From contig JACKDL010000011.1 of the NCBI GenBank assembly GCA_020633555.1, positions 1 to 64,000 of the forward strand: a stretch of DNA of 64,000 nt, written 5' to 3'. Below, piece by piece: positions 27,414-36,450 of the stretch. Source of the stretch: Myxococcales bacterium (GTDB taxonomy: Bacteria > Myxococcota_A > Bradymonadia > UBA7976 > UBA1532). A program made the translations under genes and the position numbers. The notes under the pieces are model-generated. The model was given only the letters and a program-made list of their open reading frames with translations. It searched no databases and had not been told where the DNA came from. Position 1 is the first letter of the stretch. Every line of letters starts with the position of its first letter.

Positions 27414-29569
27414 CAGTAGACCTCCACCTGCTCGTCGGCCACGGTCATCTCGACGGGCGCGTCCAGCTTCTGGGCCTCGGCGAAGTCGGGGCTCTTCTTC
27501 ACCAGCTCGAAGTACTCGGGGCTGAAGCGCTTCACTCGGCGCTTGTTCGCGGGGGCGGCGGCGGCGGGGGCGTCCGCCTGCACCCACTTGTCGTCCTTCT
27601 TGTAGAAGGCCTTGCGCCCCACGGTCTTGACCTCGGCGCGCTTCCGCTTGCCCTGGCGGTCCCGGTAGTAGTTCGCCGTGCTCGTCGACGCCTTGCGGCC
27701 GATGAGCGCCTTCTCGTTGGCGGCCTGGTTGAAGGCCCACGAGCCGCTGCGCTGCTGGTTGGCCTCGCGCACCCGGGTCAGGGTGTCGGCGATGGCCGCC
27801 CCGTCCACGTCGCCGCCCGCCTGGGCGATGAACGCGGTGTACTCGGTGACGATGCCGAAGCGCCGCGACAGCTCGATGACCTCCTTCACCAGGGCGTCGT
27901 CGTGGCCCTCCAGGCGCAGGTCGCGCAGCAGCGCGCCGATGCGCCGGGCGGCCCACAGCGAGGCCACGAACGCGTCGGCGGGATCGGCCTTGGCGGGGAA
28001 CTCCAGGGTGGTGGACCAGGCCCGGTCCGCCTTGCCCAGGCGACCCTTCAGGCGCACGGTGTGGCGCCCGCCGCCGCTGTAGCGGCCGCTCACCAGCACC
28101 TCCTGCCCCTGGAAGAGCGCGCCCAGGCTGGTGGGGTGCACCTTGTCGACCTTCAGGCCGCCGAAGTCCAAGGCGATGGCGTCGGCCAGGGGGTGCTGCA
28201 GGCTCTCGTACAGGCTGGCGATGGTGGCGTCGATGGCCTCGTCGGGGCCCACGAACACGCTGCGGCCGCCGCTGCGCGCGGCCATCTGATCCAGCAGCCA
28301 GGTGTTCACGTCGTGGCCCACGCCCAGCGCGAAGATCCGCGCGTCGCCGGCCTGGGCGGTCTGGGGCAGGGCCTTCAGGATCTTCTCGGGCTCCACCTCG
28401 CCGGCGGTGGGCGAGCCGTCGGTGAGGAACAGCACCACCCGCAGCCGCTCGGGGTCACGGTCACCCGCCACCGCGGCCGCCAGGGCGTCGGCGATGTTGG
28501 TGCGGCCCATGGCCAGGGTCTCGTCCACGAAGTCGGTGGCCTTGGCCCGGGCGGCGGCGTCGGCGGCCACGGGCCCGTCGGCGAAGCGGCGCACCTCGGT
28601 GCCGAAGGTGATGACGTTGAAGCGGTCCTCCGGCGCCAGCTTGCCCAGCGCCCAGGTGATGGCGTCGCGGGCCTGCTCCATCTTGGCCCCGCGCATGCTC
28701 CCGCTGGTGTCCAGCACGAACACCACGTCCTTGGGCGGCGCCTCGCCGGTGCCGCCGCCGGTGGGGTGGCCCAGCACCAGGAAGTAGCCGTCATCCTCGC
28801 CCTCGGCGCGGTGGGTGATGACCCGCAGGCCCACGGGATCGGCGTCCTCGGCCCACAGCAGCTCGAAGGCGTCGGGGCCGTCGGCCAGGCCCTGCAGCGT
28901 GGCGCGCACCCGGGCCTGGTTCGGGCTCAGGCGGGTGACGTCCACCTCGTGGCTGGGGCTGATGATCCCCCGCACGGGGGCCTGCCCGGTGACGGTGAGA
29001 TCCACCGTGATCCGCTCGGGCGGGGCACTGCCGAAGGTGCCCGAGGGCAGGGGGCTGAGCACCCGCGCGAAGCCCGCGGCGGGGGCGGTGGCGGGGGCGG
29101 TGAGGGTCACGGCCACGGTGTGCTTCGCGCCCAGCCGCACCTTGGGGATGAGCCACGCGGGCTGCCCGGTCAGCGCCACCAGGCCCGCCTGCTTCGAGGC
29201 CGCGGCGAAGTCGGCGTAGCGATCGCCGGCGGTGGCGGCGTCCAGGAAGCGCCCCTCGGCCGGCTGCCCGTCCAGCGTCACCTGCACCGCGTCGGCGGCC
29301 GTGCCCTTCGGCAGCGGCAGCAGGGCCACGGCGTCGATGGGCTCGGCGGGGCCCGTCACCACGTCGGTGATCACCAGCCGCGCCGTGCCCCCGGCGATGT
29401 CGCCGGTGGTGGTGCTGTAGCGCGCCCGGAAGGGCTGGGCCTCGGTGGGCGTGGGCACCAGCGAGTCGCCTCGCAGGCTGCCGGGCAGGAAGATCGGGCC
29501 CGCCTGGGCGGCGCTGGCGGCCAGCCCCAAGGCGAGGACGGTGAGTGACATGAGCGGTGCGCGACGCAA
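27413..29569 (-). CDS. exported VIT and von Willebrand factor A domain protein
   Basis: This encodes 718 residues with a signal ending SAAQAG. The first ~250 residues look like a VIT domain (LLPLPKGTAADAVQVTLDG, LTGQPAWLIPKVRLGAKHTV), followed by a vWA domain with an intact MIDAS start, DTSGS (Asp287-Ser291), plus MGRTNIADAL and LFLTDGSPT. This resembles inter-alpha-trypsin-inhibitor heavy chains and bacterial VIT-vWA proteins that bind partners through a divalent metal. TTG 29569 is chosen because AGGAGGG lies 7 bases upstream; the ATG at 29551 has none. It is first in an operon with the DUF4159 gene. Confidence 0.9.
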   Translation of the reverse strand: MRRAPLMSLTVLALGLAASAAQAGPIFLPGSLRGDSLVPTPTEAQPFRARYSTTTGDIAGGTARLVITDVVTGPAEPIDAVALLPLPKGTAADAVQVTLDGQPAEGRFLDAATAGDRYADFAAASKQAGLVALTGQPAWLIPKVRLGAKHTVAVTLTAPATAPAAGFARVLSPLPSGTFGSAPPERITVDLTVTGQAPVRGIISPSHEVDVTRLSPNQARVRATLQGLADGPDAFELLWAEDADPVGLRVITHRAEGEDDGYFLVLGHPTGGGTGEAPPKDVVFVLDTSGSMRGAKMEQARDAITWALGKLAPEDRFNVITFGTEVRRFADGPVAADAAARAKATDFVDETLAMGRTNIADALAAAVAGDRDPERLRVVLFLTDGSPTAGEVEPEKILKALPQTAQAGDARIFALGVGHDVNTWLLDQMAARSGGRSVFVGPDEAIDATIASLYESLQHPLADAIALDFGGLKVDKVHPTSLGALFQGQEVLVSGRYSGGGRHTVRLKGRLGKADRAWSTTLEFPAKADPADAFVASLWAARRIGALLRDLRLEGHDDALVKEVIELSRRFGIVTEYTAFIAQAGGDVDGAAIADTLTRVREANQQRSGSWAFNQAANEKALIGRKASTSTANYYRDRQGKRKRAEVKTVGRKAFYKKDDKWVQADAPAAAAPANKRRVKRFSPEYFELVKKSPDFAEAQKLDAPVEMTVADEQVEVY

Positions 29570-29780
29570 CGGGGAACCCTCCTGAGCGGTGCGTCCGTGA
29601 ATCTACGGACCGCCGCCCAAAAGGGTGTGAGGGGGCCTTCGAAAGGTTGTGAAAGATTTGTAGGGGTTGGCAGGGCCGCGTCGGTCACGCCCGGCCTGGG
29701 GGCGCCTGCGGTCCGCTGGCCTGTGCCTTGCCGGGCGTTGCCAGTAGACTCCGCGCGTCCCTGACCTCCTGGAGCTCACC

Positions 29781-31694
29781 GTGCGTCGCATCGCCGCCCT
29801 GCTGTCCCTGCCCGCGCTGCTGGTCGCCTGCGCGGAAGACCCCGAGACGAGCCCGGCCCAGGAGGCCCCGGCCGCCGATCAGGGCACACCGGCGCCCGAC
29901 CTGGCGGCGCCCGACGCGGGAGCGCCGTGTCCAGCGGCTTTTGCCTATGATCCCGAAGGCTTGCCAGGGCAGCTCACCAGCTTCCCCGACGACTACTGGA
30001 CCGTGGCCGACGCCAGCAAGGGCACCGGCCTGCGGGTGCAGATCCTGGACGACGCCCCCTGGTTCGCCGAGGCCAGCGCCACGCTGCAGGGCCTGTACGC
30101 CGGCATGAACGCCCTGGACGGCTTCGGCACCAGCGCGCCGGTGTTCGTGGCCCTCGACGGCACCTTCCCGGTGATGCACGAGATGCACCCGGGCGTGCGG
30201 CTGTACGACTTGGGGGCCGAGCCGCCGGTGGCCGTGGACTACGAGCCGGTGGTGTTGGACGAGGGCCGCACGCTGGCGCTCTGGCCAGCGCGGCCGCTGC
30301 GGGGCGCCACCGAGCACGCCGTGGTGATCACCGCCGAGCTCCAGGCGCAGGAGGGGTGCATCGATCCGTCGCCCACCCTGGCGGCGCTGCTGGCCGGCGA
30401 GGGCGACGGCCGCCTGGGCGAGCTGGCCCCTCGCTACGCCGCGCTGCCCGAACAGCTCGGCCTGGACGCCGCCGAGATCCGGGGCGCCACGGTGTTCACC
30501 ACCCAGACCCTGCACGCCACCTCGCGGGCGGTGGCCGCTGACATTGCGGGTCGCGACTTTGCGTGGACCGCGCCGCCCACCTGCGTGCCCAGCGGGCGCC
30601 AGATCCACTGCGAGGGTACGTTCACCGCGTATGACTACCGCTACGCCGACGGCGTGGTGGTGGACGGCAGCCCCCAGCGCGACTGGCAGCTTCCCGTGAG
30701 CGTGTGGTTCCCCGCCGAGGGCGAGGGGCCCTGGCCCACGTACCTGGTGGGGCACGGCCTGGGCGGCGACCGCAGCCTGGGCGGCTTCGTCAGCCAGCTC
30801 ACCGGCGACTCGCCCATCACCGTGGTGGCGGTGGACGCCGTGGCCCACGGCGAGCACCCGGGCGGCGTGGGCGCCGACGCGGTGGCGCTGATCAGCCAGT
30901 TCTTCGCGGCCGATCTGGCCAGCCGCACCGTCAACGCCCTGGCCCTGCGCGACAACTTCCGCCAGAGCACCTACGACCGGCTGCAGACCCTGGCGCTCAT
31001 CCGGGCCAACCCCGACATCGACGGCGACGGCACCCCCGACGTGGATCCCGGCCAGATGGGCTACTTCGGCTTCAGCCTGGGCGGGATCATGGGCAGCGAG
31101 CTGCTGGCCCTGGACGGCGGGCTGCAGGTGGCCGTGCTGGGCATGCCCGGCGGGCGGCTGTCGAGCGTGATGCGCGACGGCGCGGCCTTCGAGACGCTGC
31201 TGCGGCTGTTCGTGCCCTCGCGCACCCCCGACGGCGAGCGGGAGCGGCTGTTCGGCGCCCTGCAGACCGTGGCCGAGGCGGGCGATCCGGTGAACTACGG
31301 CCCGCATGTGATGGGCGACCGCTTCGACGACGCGCAGGGGCCGCACACGCTGATGGTGATGGCCGTGGGCGACCAGGTGGTGCCCAACTCCACCACGGCC
31401 GCCCTGGCCCGCGCCTGGCAGATCCCGCCCGTGCGGCCCACCATCGTGGGGCTGCCGTTCCTGCCCGAGCCCGAGACGGCGCCCGTGCAGGGCAACCTGG
31501 GGGCGCTGACCGCCGGTCTGTTCCAATACAAAGAGGTGAGCGAGCGCGAGGTGAGCGGCGTGGTGCGCCGCCGCGACGCCACCCACGACAACGTGATGCT
31601 GGGCCGCGAGACCATCCTGCAGGTGCGCCGCTTCCACCGCGCCTGGGTGGAGGGCATGGCCCCGATCATCGTCAACCCGGCCGACGAACTCTGA
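29781..31694 (+). CDS. lipoprotein, alpha/beta-hydrolase (lipase-like)
   Basis: This encodes 637 residues with a lipoprotein signal (LLVAC lipobox) and a short Ala/Pro/Asp linker. The N-terminal 260 residues resemble the lipase-type N-domain that precedes some bacterial extracellular lipases (LTSFPDDYWT, DYEPVVLDEGRTLALWPARPL). The hydrolase part includes an oxyanion-type stretch, LVGHGLGGDR, and the nucleophile elbow GFSLGG (GxSxG). A late Asp and His can be proposed (AVGDQVVPN, RRRDATHDN) but not proven. GTG 29781 has GGAG upstream. The permease gene follows after 5 bases. Confidence 0.85.
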   Translation: MRRIAALLSLPALLVACAEDPETSPAQEAPAADQGTPAPDLAAPDAGAPCPAAFAYDPEGLPGQLTSFPDDYWTVADASKGTGLRVQILDDAPWFAEASATLQGLYAGMNALDGFGTSAPVFVALDGTFPVMHEMHPGVRLYDLGAEPPVAVDYEPVVLDEGRTLALWPARPLRGATEHAVVITAELQAQEGCIDPSPTLAALLAGEGDGRLGELAPRYAALPEQLGLDAAEIRGATVFTTQTLHATSRAVAADIAGRDFAWTAPPTCVPSGRQIHCEGTFTAYDYRYADGVVVDGSPQRDWQLPVSVWFPAEGEGPWPTYLVGHGLGGDRSLGGFVSQLTGDSPITVVAVDAVAHGEHPGGVGADAVALISQFFAADLASRTVNALALRDNFRQSTYDRLQTLALIRANPDIDGDGTPDVDPGQMGYFGFSLGGIMGSELLALDGGLQVAVLGMPGGRLSSVMRDGAAFETLLRLFVPSRTPDGERERLFGALQTVAEAGDPVNYGPHVMGDRFDDAQGPHTLMVMAVGDQVVPNSTTAALARAWQIPPVRPTIVGLPFLPEPETAPVQGNLGALTAGLFQYKEVSEREVSGVVRRRDATHDNVMLGRETILQVRRFHRAWVEGMAPIIVNPADEL

Positions 31695-31699
31695 GCCTC

Positions 31700-32464
31700 A
31701 TGGACACCGCATGGGCGGACGCCGTCTGGGGGGCCCTGGAGGTGGGGCCGTGGGCCCTGGCCGCCGGCGTGGCCGTGAGCTTCCTGGCGGGGGTGGTGCA
31801 GGGCACGCTGGGCTTCGGCATGGGGCTGGTGTCGGTGCCCATCCTGGCGCTGGTGAGCCCGCTGCTGGCGCCCAGCCCGCAGGTGCTGCTGTCGCTGCCG
31901 CTGGCCCTGGCCATGATGGCCCGCGAGTGGCGGGCGGCCGACATGCCCGGGGCGCTGCGCCTGAGCGTGGGCGGGGCCGTGGGCGCGGCGCTGGGGGCGG
32001 CGGTGCTGAAGGTGGCCGACCGGCAGATCATGGATCTGGCGCTGGGCAGCGTGGTGGTGGTGGCGGTGGCGCTCATGGCGGCCGGCCTGACCGTGCGCCG
32101 CACCGGGGCCACGCTGCTGGGCGGCGGCATCGCCAGCGGCTTCATGGGCACCCTGTCGGCCATCGGCGGTCCCCCGCTGGCGCTGCTGTACCGCGACGCG
32201 GCGGGCGCCACCCTGCGGGCCACCCTGGCGGTGGTGTTCGGCTTCGGCGCGCTGGTGACCATCGCCGGCCGCGCCTGGGCGGGCGTGCTGGGCGTGGGCG
32301 ACCTGTGGCGGGCGCTGGTGATGACCGTGGGGCTGCTGGCGGGGGTGTGGGCCAGCAAGACCCTGCTCACCAAGGTCGAGGGGCGGCCCCTGCGCGTCGC
32401 GGTGCTGGTGTTTGCGGGCGTGGCCGGGGTGTCGCTGGTGGTGAAGGCGCTGGTGGCTGCGTAG
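31700..32464 (+). CDS. TauE/SafE-family permease
   Basis: The 254-residue membrane protein has about 8 hydrophobic segments and the family signature glycine/proline helices (FLAGVVQGTLGFGMGLVSVP, and MGTLSAIGGPPLALLY in the second half). TauE/SafE proteins export small anions such as sulfite or sulfoacetate, or serve in other small-anion transport; the substrate is unknown here. It begins 5 bases after the lipase-like gene and is likely coupled to it. It converges on the TRAP permease gene. Confidence 0.9.
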   Translation: MDTAWADAVWGALEVGPWALAAGVAVSFLAGVVQGTLGFGMGLVSVPILALVSPLLAPSPQVLLSLPLALAMMAREWRAADMPGALRLSVGGAVGAALGAAVLKVADRQIMDLALGSVVVVAVALMAAGLTVRRTGATLLGGGIASGFMGTLSAIGGPPLALLYRDAAGATLRATLAVVFGFGALVTIAGRAWAGVLGVGDLWRALVMTVGLLAGVWASKTLLTKVEGRPLRVAVLVFAGVAGVSLVVKALVAA

Positions 32465-32488
32465 CCTGGCCTGGTCTGGCCGCCCCCG

Positions 32489-34345
32489 TCAGGGCGCGGC
32501 CGCGGGCGCCTCGACGGGCGGCTTGAGCGCGTCGCGCACGCCCACGCTCAGCGCGGGCACATACGTGATGAGCAGCACCCCCACGCCCAGGATGAGCAGG
32601 TACGGCACCATCTCGCGGTACAGCCGCACCATGGGCACCTCGAAGCGGCTGGCGCTGAGGAACAGGTTCAGCCCCACCGGCGGCGTCAGGAAGCCCAGCT
32701 CCAGGTTGGCCAGGAAGATGATGCCCAGGTGCACCGGATCCACCCCGTAGTGCAGCGCCAGCGGCGCCAGGATGGGCGGGATGATGACGATGGCGCTGTA
32801 GATCTCGAGCACGGCGCCCAGCAGCAGCAGCAGCCCGTTCAGCGCCAGCAGGAAGGCCCACTTGCTCTCGATGTGCGAGGCCGCCCACTCCAGCAACAGA
32901 TCGGGCACGGCGGCCTCGACCAACACATAGCTGGACAGGCCCATGGCGCTGGCCAGCAGCACCAGCACGGCGCCCACCAGCACGCCCGCGTGCACCATCA
33001 CCTGCGGCAGCTCGCGCACCGGGTGGATGTCGCGGGTGATCACCGTGCTCAGGATGAGCGCGTAGGCGGCGGCCAGGGCGGCGGCCTCGACCATGCTGGC
33101 CAGGCCCGCGGCGAACACCCCCACCACCACCAGCGGCACCGACAGCTCCCACTTGGCGGCCCAGGTGGCGCGCAGCACCTCGCCCACGTCGAAGGCCTGC
33201 CGGGGCCCCTCGTACCTGCGGCCGCGCCACACGCCGTAGCCGGCCACCAGCAGCACCATCAGCAGCCCGGGCAGCACGCCGGCCAGGTACAGATCCTCGG
33301 CGGGCACGGTGAACTCGGGGCTGGCCGACACGACTACCGCATACAGGATCACCGGCAGGCTGGGGGGGAACAGCAGGCCCAGGCTGCCCGAGGCGGTGAC
33401 CAGCCCCAGGCTGAAGCCCTCGGGGTACTTGTCATCGCGCAGGATGCCGTACACCAGCCCGCCCAGGGCGATGATGGTGACGCCGCTGCCGCCGGTGAAG
33501 GTGGTGAACACCGCGCACACCGCGGTGACCAGCACCGCCACGCCGCCGGGCATCCAGCCGAACAGAGCGCGGAAGAAGCGCACCAGCCGCTCGCTGGCCT
33601 TGCTCTCGGCCAACACGTAGCCGGTGACGGTGAGCAGGGGCACGGCGGGCAGGGTGGGCTGGGTGATCAGCCGGTAGATCTCGCCGCTCACCGCCGCGAT
33701 GGGGGTGTTGTCGGCGAAGTAGAACAGCATGCCCAGGCCGGCCATGGCCACGAACACCGGGGCGCCCAGCACGGCGCCCACCAGCACCGCCAGGGCCAGC
33801 CCCCAGGTGTGCCCCTCCACCAGCTCGGGCAGGGGGCCCAGGTCGAGCAGGAAGCCCACCGGCAGCAGGGCCAGCGCCACCAGCCGCGGCCGCCAGCCCT
33901 CGCCCGCCTGCCACACCAGCCGCGCCGCCATGAGCCCCAGCGTGACGGGCATGACCAGCTCGCTGATCCAGCTCGGCAGGCCGAAGGGCAGCACGCCGCC
34001 CTGCGCCTTGCTGGCCATGGCCACCTGCCAGGCCGCGTAGCCCAGCAGGGCGGTGATGGTGGCCGACAGGCCCGCGGTGGCCGCCCGCATGGCGGTGCGT
34101 ACGGGACCGGGCTTCACCACCTCGTTGGCCGAGAGCTGCAGGTGCTTGCGCTCGCGGGTGGCCACCAGACCGCCCAGGAAGGTCAGCCACAGCAAGAGCT
34201 GCGACAGCAGCGCGTGGGCGTGGGGCACATGGAACTTCGCGATGCGCGACGCGGCCACCAGCAGGGGCAGGCCGATGGCCCCGAAGAACACGGCGATCAG
34301 CAGCGCGTTCTCGACGCGGTGCAGCGCCCGGCGTGCCCGCTCCAT
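32489..34345 (-). CDS. TRAP transporter permease, fused DctQ-DctM
   Basis: The 618-residue inner-membrane protein has roughly 16 hydrophobic segments. The first ~200 residues correspond to the small DctQ subunit (LLLWLTFLGGLVATRERKHL), and the rest to the large DctM subunit (VAVLVTAVCAVFTTFTGGSG, LGLLFPPSLPVILYAVV, GLMVLLVAGYGVW-type turns, LEIYSAIVIIPPILAP, LTPPVGLNLFL). It would use an ion gradient to import a solute delivered by the binding protein encoded just upstream (7-base gap). Confidence 0.93.
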   Translation of the reverse strand: MERARRALHRVENALLIAVFFGAIGLPLLVAASRIAKFHVPHAHALLSQLLLWLTFLGGLVATRERKHLQLSANEVVKPGPVRTAMRAATAGLSATITALLGYAAWQVAMASKAQGGVLPFGLPSWISELVMPVTLGLMAARLVWQAGEGWRPRLVALALLPVGFLLDLGPLPELVEGHTWGLALAVLVGAVLGAPVFVAMAGLGMLFYFADNTPIAAVSGEIYRLITQPTLPAVPLLTVTGYVLAESKASERLVRFFRALFGWMPGGVAVLVTAVCAVFTTFTGGSGVTIIALGGLVYGILRDDKYPEGFSLGLVTASGSLGLLFPPSLPVILYAVVVSASPEFTVPAEDLYLAGVLPGLLMVLLVAGYGVWRGRRYEGPRQAFDVGEVLRATWAAKWELSVPLVVVGVFAAGLASMVEAAALAAAYALILSTVITRDIHPVRELPQVMVHAGVLVGAVLVLLASAMGLSSYVLVEAAVPDLLLEWAASHIESKWAFLLALNGLLLLLGAVLEIYSAIVIIPPILAPLALHYGVDPVHLGIIFLANLELGFLTPPVGLNLFLSASRFEVPMVRLYREMVPYLLILGVGVLLITYVPALSVGVRDALKPPVEAPAAAP

Positions 34346-34352
34346 CGCGCGC

Positions 34353-35390
34353 CTACTCCGCCGCGCCGTCGGTGAAGCCGCCCAGCTTGCGGAAGGCGTC
34401 GCGGTGCTTCAGGGCCTCGTCGAAGTAGGGCCCCGGGGCGTAGGTCTCGCGGAACATGGGGTAGGCGGCCTCGACGCGCTTCGCCCAGTCCGCGCGCTGC
34501 TCGGCGGTCAGCTTCACGAGCTGCAGGCCCCGCTTTGTCATGGCGTCGATGGCGTTCTGGTTGGCGGGGCGCGAGGCCGCGTTCAGCTTCTCGCCGGCCT
34601 TGCGGGCGCTCTCGGCCAGCTTGGCGCGCAGGGCGGGATCGATCTGTTCCCACACCTCTTTGCTGATGACCGTGCCGCCCACCAGCGGGGCCCAGGGCTC
34701 GTCGATCATGTAGCCCACGTGGGTGTACCAGTTCATCAGGTTGGCGGCCTGCGGGGTGGTGGGCAGGGCGTCGATCAGGCCCGTCTGCAGGCCCGTGCTG
34801 ATCTCGGTGCTGGGCAGGGGCACGGGGTTGAAGCCGGCGGCCTTCCACATGGCCAGGGCCTCCTCGCGGCCGGCCCAGGTGAAGAGCTTCATTTTCTGCA
34901 GCTCCTCGGGCGTGGCGGCCTTCTCCTTGGTGAAGAAGCGCACGAAGCCCACGGACACCCAGTTGAGCACCACGAAGCCCTCCTGTGCGTAGGCGGCCTC
35001 GAGGGTGGGGCGCATCTTGTCGAACACATAGTCCAGCTCGGCGCGGCTCTTGTAGCCCATGGGCAGGATGACGCCGTGGATGGCCTTGTGGATGGTGGCC
35101 ACGCCCGCCGAGGTCAGCAGGCCGCCCGACACCGTGCCCAGGCGCATCTTGCGCACCACGTTCACGTCGTCGCCCGCCACGCCGCCGGGGAAGATCTTCA
35201 CCTGCACCTGCCCGTCGGACAGGTCTTTCCACTCCGCCGCCATCTCGCTGAGGATGTCGTGGTAGGCCGTGCCCTTCGGCGCCAGCGTGGCCAGCTTCAC
35301 GGTCACCTTGCGGGCGGCGGCCACGCCGGGTGCCAGCAGGGCCAGCAGGGCCAGCAGGGCGGTCAGGGTCAGGGGGGTCCGGCGCAGCAT
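34353..35390 (-). CDS. TRAP transporter substrate-binding protein (DctP family)
   Basis: This encodes 345 residues with a Sec signal (LTALLALLALLAPGVAA) and the DctP fold: VTVKLATLAPKGTAYHD at the start, LPMGYKSRAELDYVFDK in the middle, and ALPTTPQAANLMNWYTHVGY near the ligand site. The Arg found in many acid-binding DctP proteins is not obvious, so the ligand class is open. ATG 35390 is used; an in-frame ATG at 35441 overlaps the stop of the TatT gene (ATGA) and would add 17 residues. The order TatT, DctP, DctQM is one operon. Confidence 0.92.
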   Translation of the reverse strand: MLRRTPLTLTALLALLALLAPGVAAARKVTVKLATLAPKGTAYHDILSEMAAEWKDLSDGQVQVKIFPGGVAGDDVNVVRKMRLGTVSGGLLTSAGVATIHKAIHGVILPMGYKSRAELDYVFDKMRPTLEAAYAQEGFVVLNWVSVGFVRFFTKEKAATPEELQKMKLFTWAGREEALAMWKAAGFNPVPLPSTEISTGLQTGLIDALPTTPQAANLMNWYTHVGYMIDEPWAPLVGGTVISKEVWEQIDPALRAKLAESARKAGEKLNAASRPANQNAIDAMTKRGLQLVKLTAEQRADWAKRVEAAYPMFRETYAPGPYFDEALKHRDAFRKLGGFTDGAAE

Positions 35391-35437
35391 GAACAGGCCC
35401 TTTCGTGAGCGGGTCACAGGGGGATACTGAAGACGGT

Positions 35438-36358
35438 TCATAGAAACAGATCCTCGACGCGACCCTTCAACCACAGCGCGCGCTTGCGCGCGACCAGGTT
35501 GGCCAGCCGCTGCTCGGGCACCGCGTCGGGGTCGAAGGCCAGGGCCTCGTCCAGGTACTTGTGGAAGCAGGCCTGGTCCTGCTGCTTCACGCACACGCCC
35601 TCGGCGTAGGCCACCAGCGGCGCGATGCGCTGCCCTTTGGCCAGGGCCAGCCCCTCCTGGTGGTGGGCCAGCCCCTTGTCGGGATCGCCCCCCGCCGACT
35701 TGGGCCGGCCCGTGTACCACGAGAACAGGAAGTCGTGGATGGCGCCGCCGCCGAAGCCGGGGTCCAGCGCCAGGGCGCGCTGCATCAGGGGCTCCACCAG
35801 CGGCACGTCGGCCGCCAGCTCGGCGTCCTCTTTGTTGATGGCCACCGCCGCCGCCCAGGCCAGCCCGGTCCACACCAGCAGCCCCACCTCGTCCTCGTCC
35901 ACCTTGGCCAGCAGGGCGGCGGGATCCTTGCGCAGGCGGGCCTCGAAGTCGGCGTGCTCGATGGCCAGGCCGCGCAGCCCGTGGGCGCGGGCGCGCCGGA
36001 ACATGCGCCACGCCCGCTGCCGCATGTGCTTCGCCTGGGCGTAATCCGCCTCCTCGACGTAGTCGGCCTCGGACTGCAGAAAGGCGAAGGCGTACTGGGT
36101 GAAGCCGCGGGCGGCCGCCAGGCGCAGGCCCGCGTGATCGGGCTCGGCGTCCAGCAGGCTCTCGATGGTCTTCAGCCCGAAGGCGGTGGCGTCGCGCACC
36201 AGCTCGGGATCGTCGTCGCGGGCGTAGGTGCCGCCGCCCTTCGCCAGGGCGTCACCCAGGGCGTTCACCGCCATGCGCTTGATGCAGCCGGTGTTGGGCA
36301 GGGCCAGCGCCAGCAGCCCGAGCGTGGCAGCCAGGCGGCGGAGGGGCAGGCGTCGCAT
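35438..36358 (-). CDS. TatT-family lipoprotein of a TPAT transporter
   Basis: This encodes 306 residues with a lipoprotein signal (LALPNTGC lipobox) and helical, TPR-like repeats through most of the mature chain (LVRDATAFGLKTIESLLDA, TQYAFAFLQSEADYVE, VPLVEPLMQRALALDPGFGGG). This matches the TRAP transporter TatT component family first seen in Treponema pallidum (Tp0956), where a TPR protein forms a trimer with the DctP-like protein. The neighbouring DctP and DctQM genes support that role. It probably sits in the periplasm on a membrane anchor. Confidence 0.88.
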   Translation of the reverse strand: MRRLPLRRLAATLGLLALALPNTGCIKRMAVNALGDALAKGGGTYARDDDPELVRDATAFGLKTIESLLDAEPDHAGLRLAAARGFTQYAFAFLQSEADYVEEADYAQAKHMRQRAWRMFRRARAHGLRGLAIEHADFEARLRKDPAALLAKVDEDEVGLLVWTGLAWAAAVAINKEDAELAADVPLVEPLMQRALALDPGFGGGAIHDFLFSWYTGRPKSAGGDPDKGLAHHQEGLALAKGQRIAPLVAYAEGVCVKQQDQACFHKYLDEALAFDPDAVPEQRLANLVARKRALWLKGRVEDLFL

Positions 36359-36450
36359 GGTCGGTGGCTCCCGGCGCGGGGGGTGAACCGTCTGGTTACA
36401 CGGCCCCCGGCCCCGGCGGCAAGCCGCTCAGCGCCCGCAGGGCCCGCAGA

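Noticed and set aside
29570..29780. Relatively AT-rich gap between the vWA operon and the lipase-like gene
   Set aside because: It must carry two divergent promoters, but I could not find -35/-10 pairs or repeats that stand out, so no element is reported.
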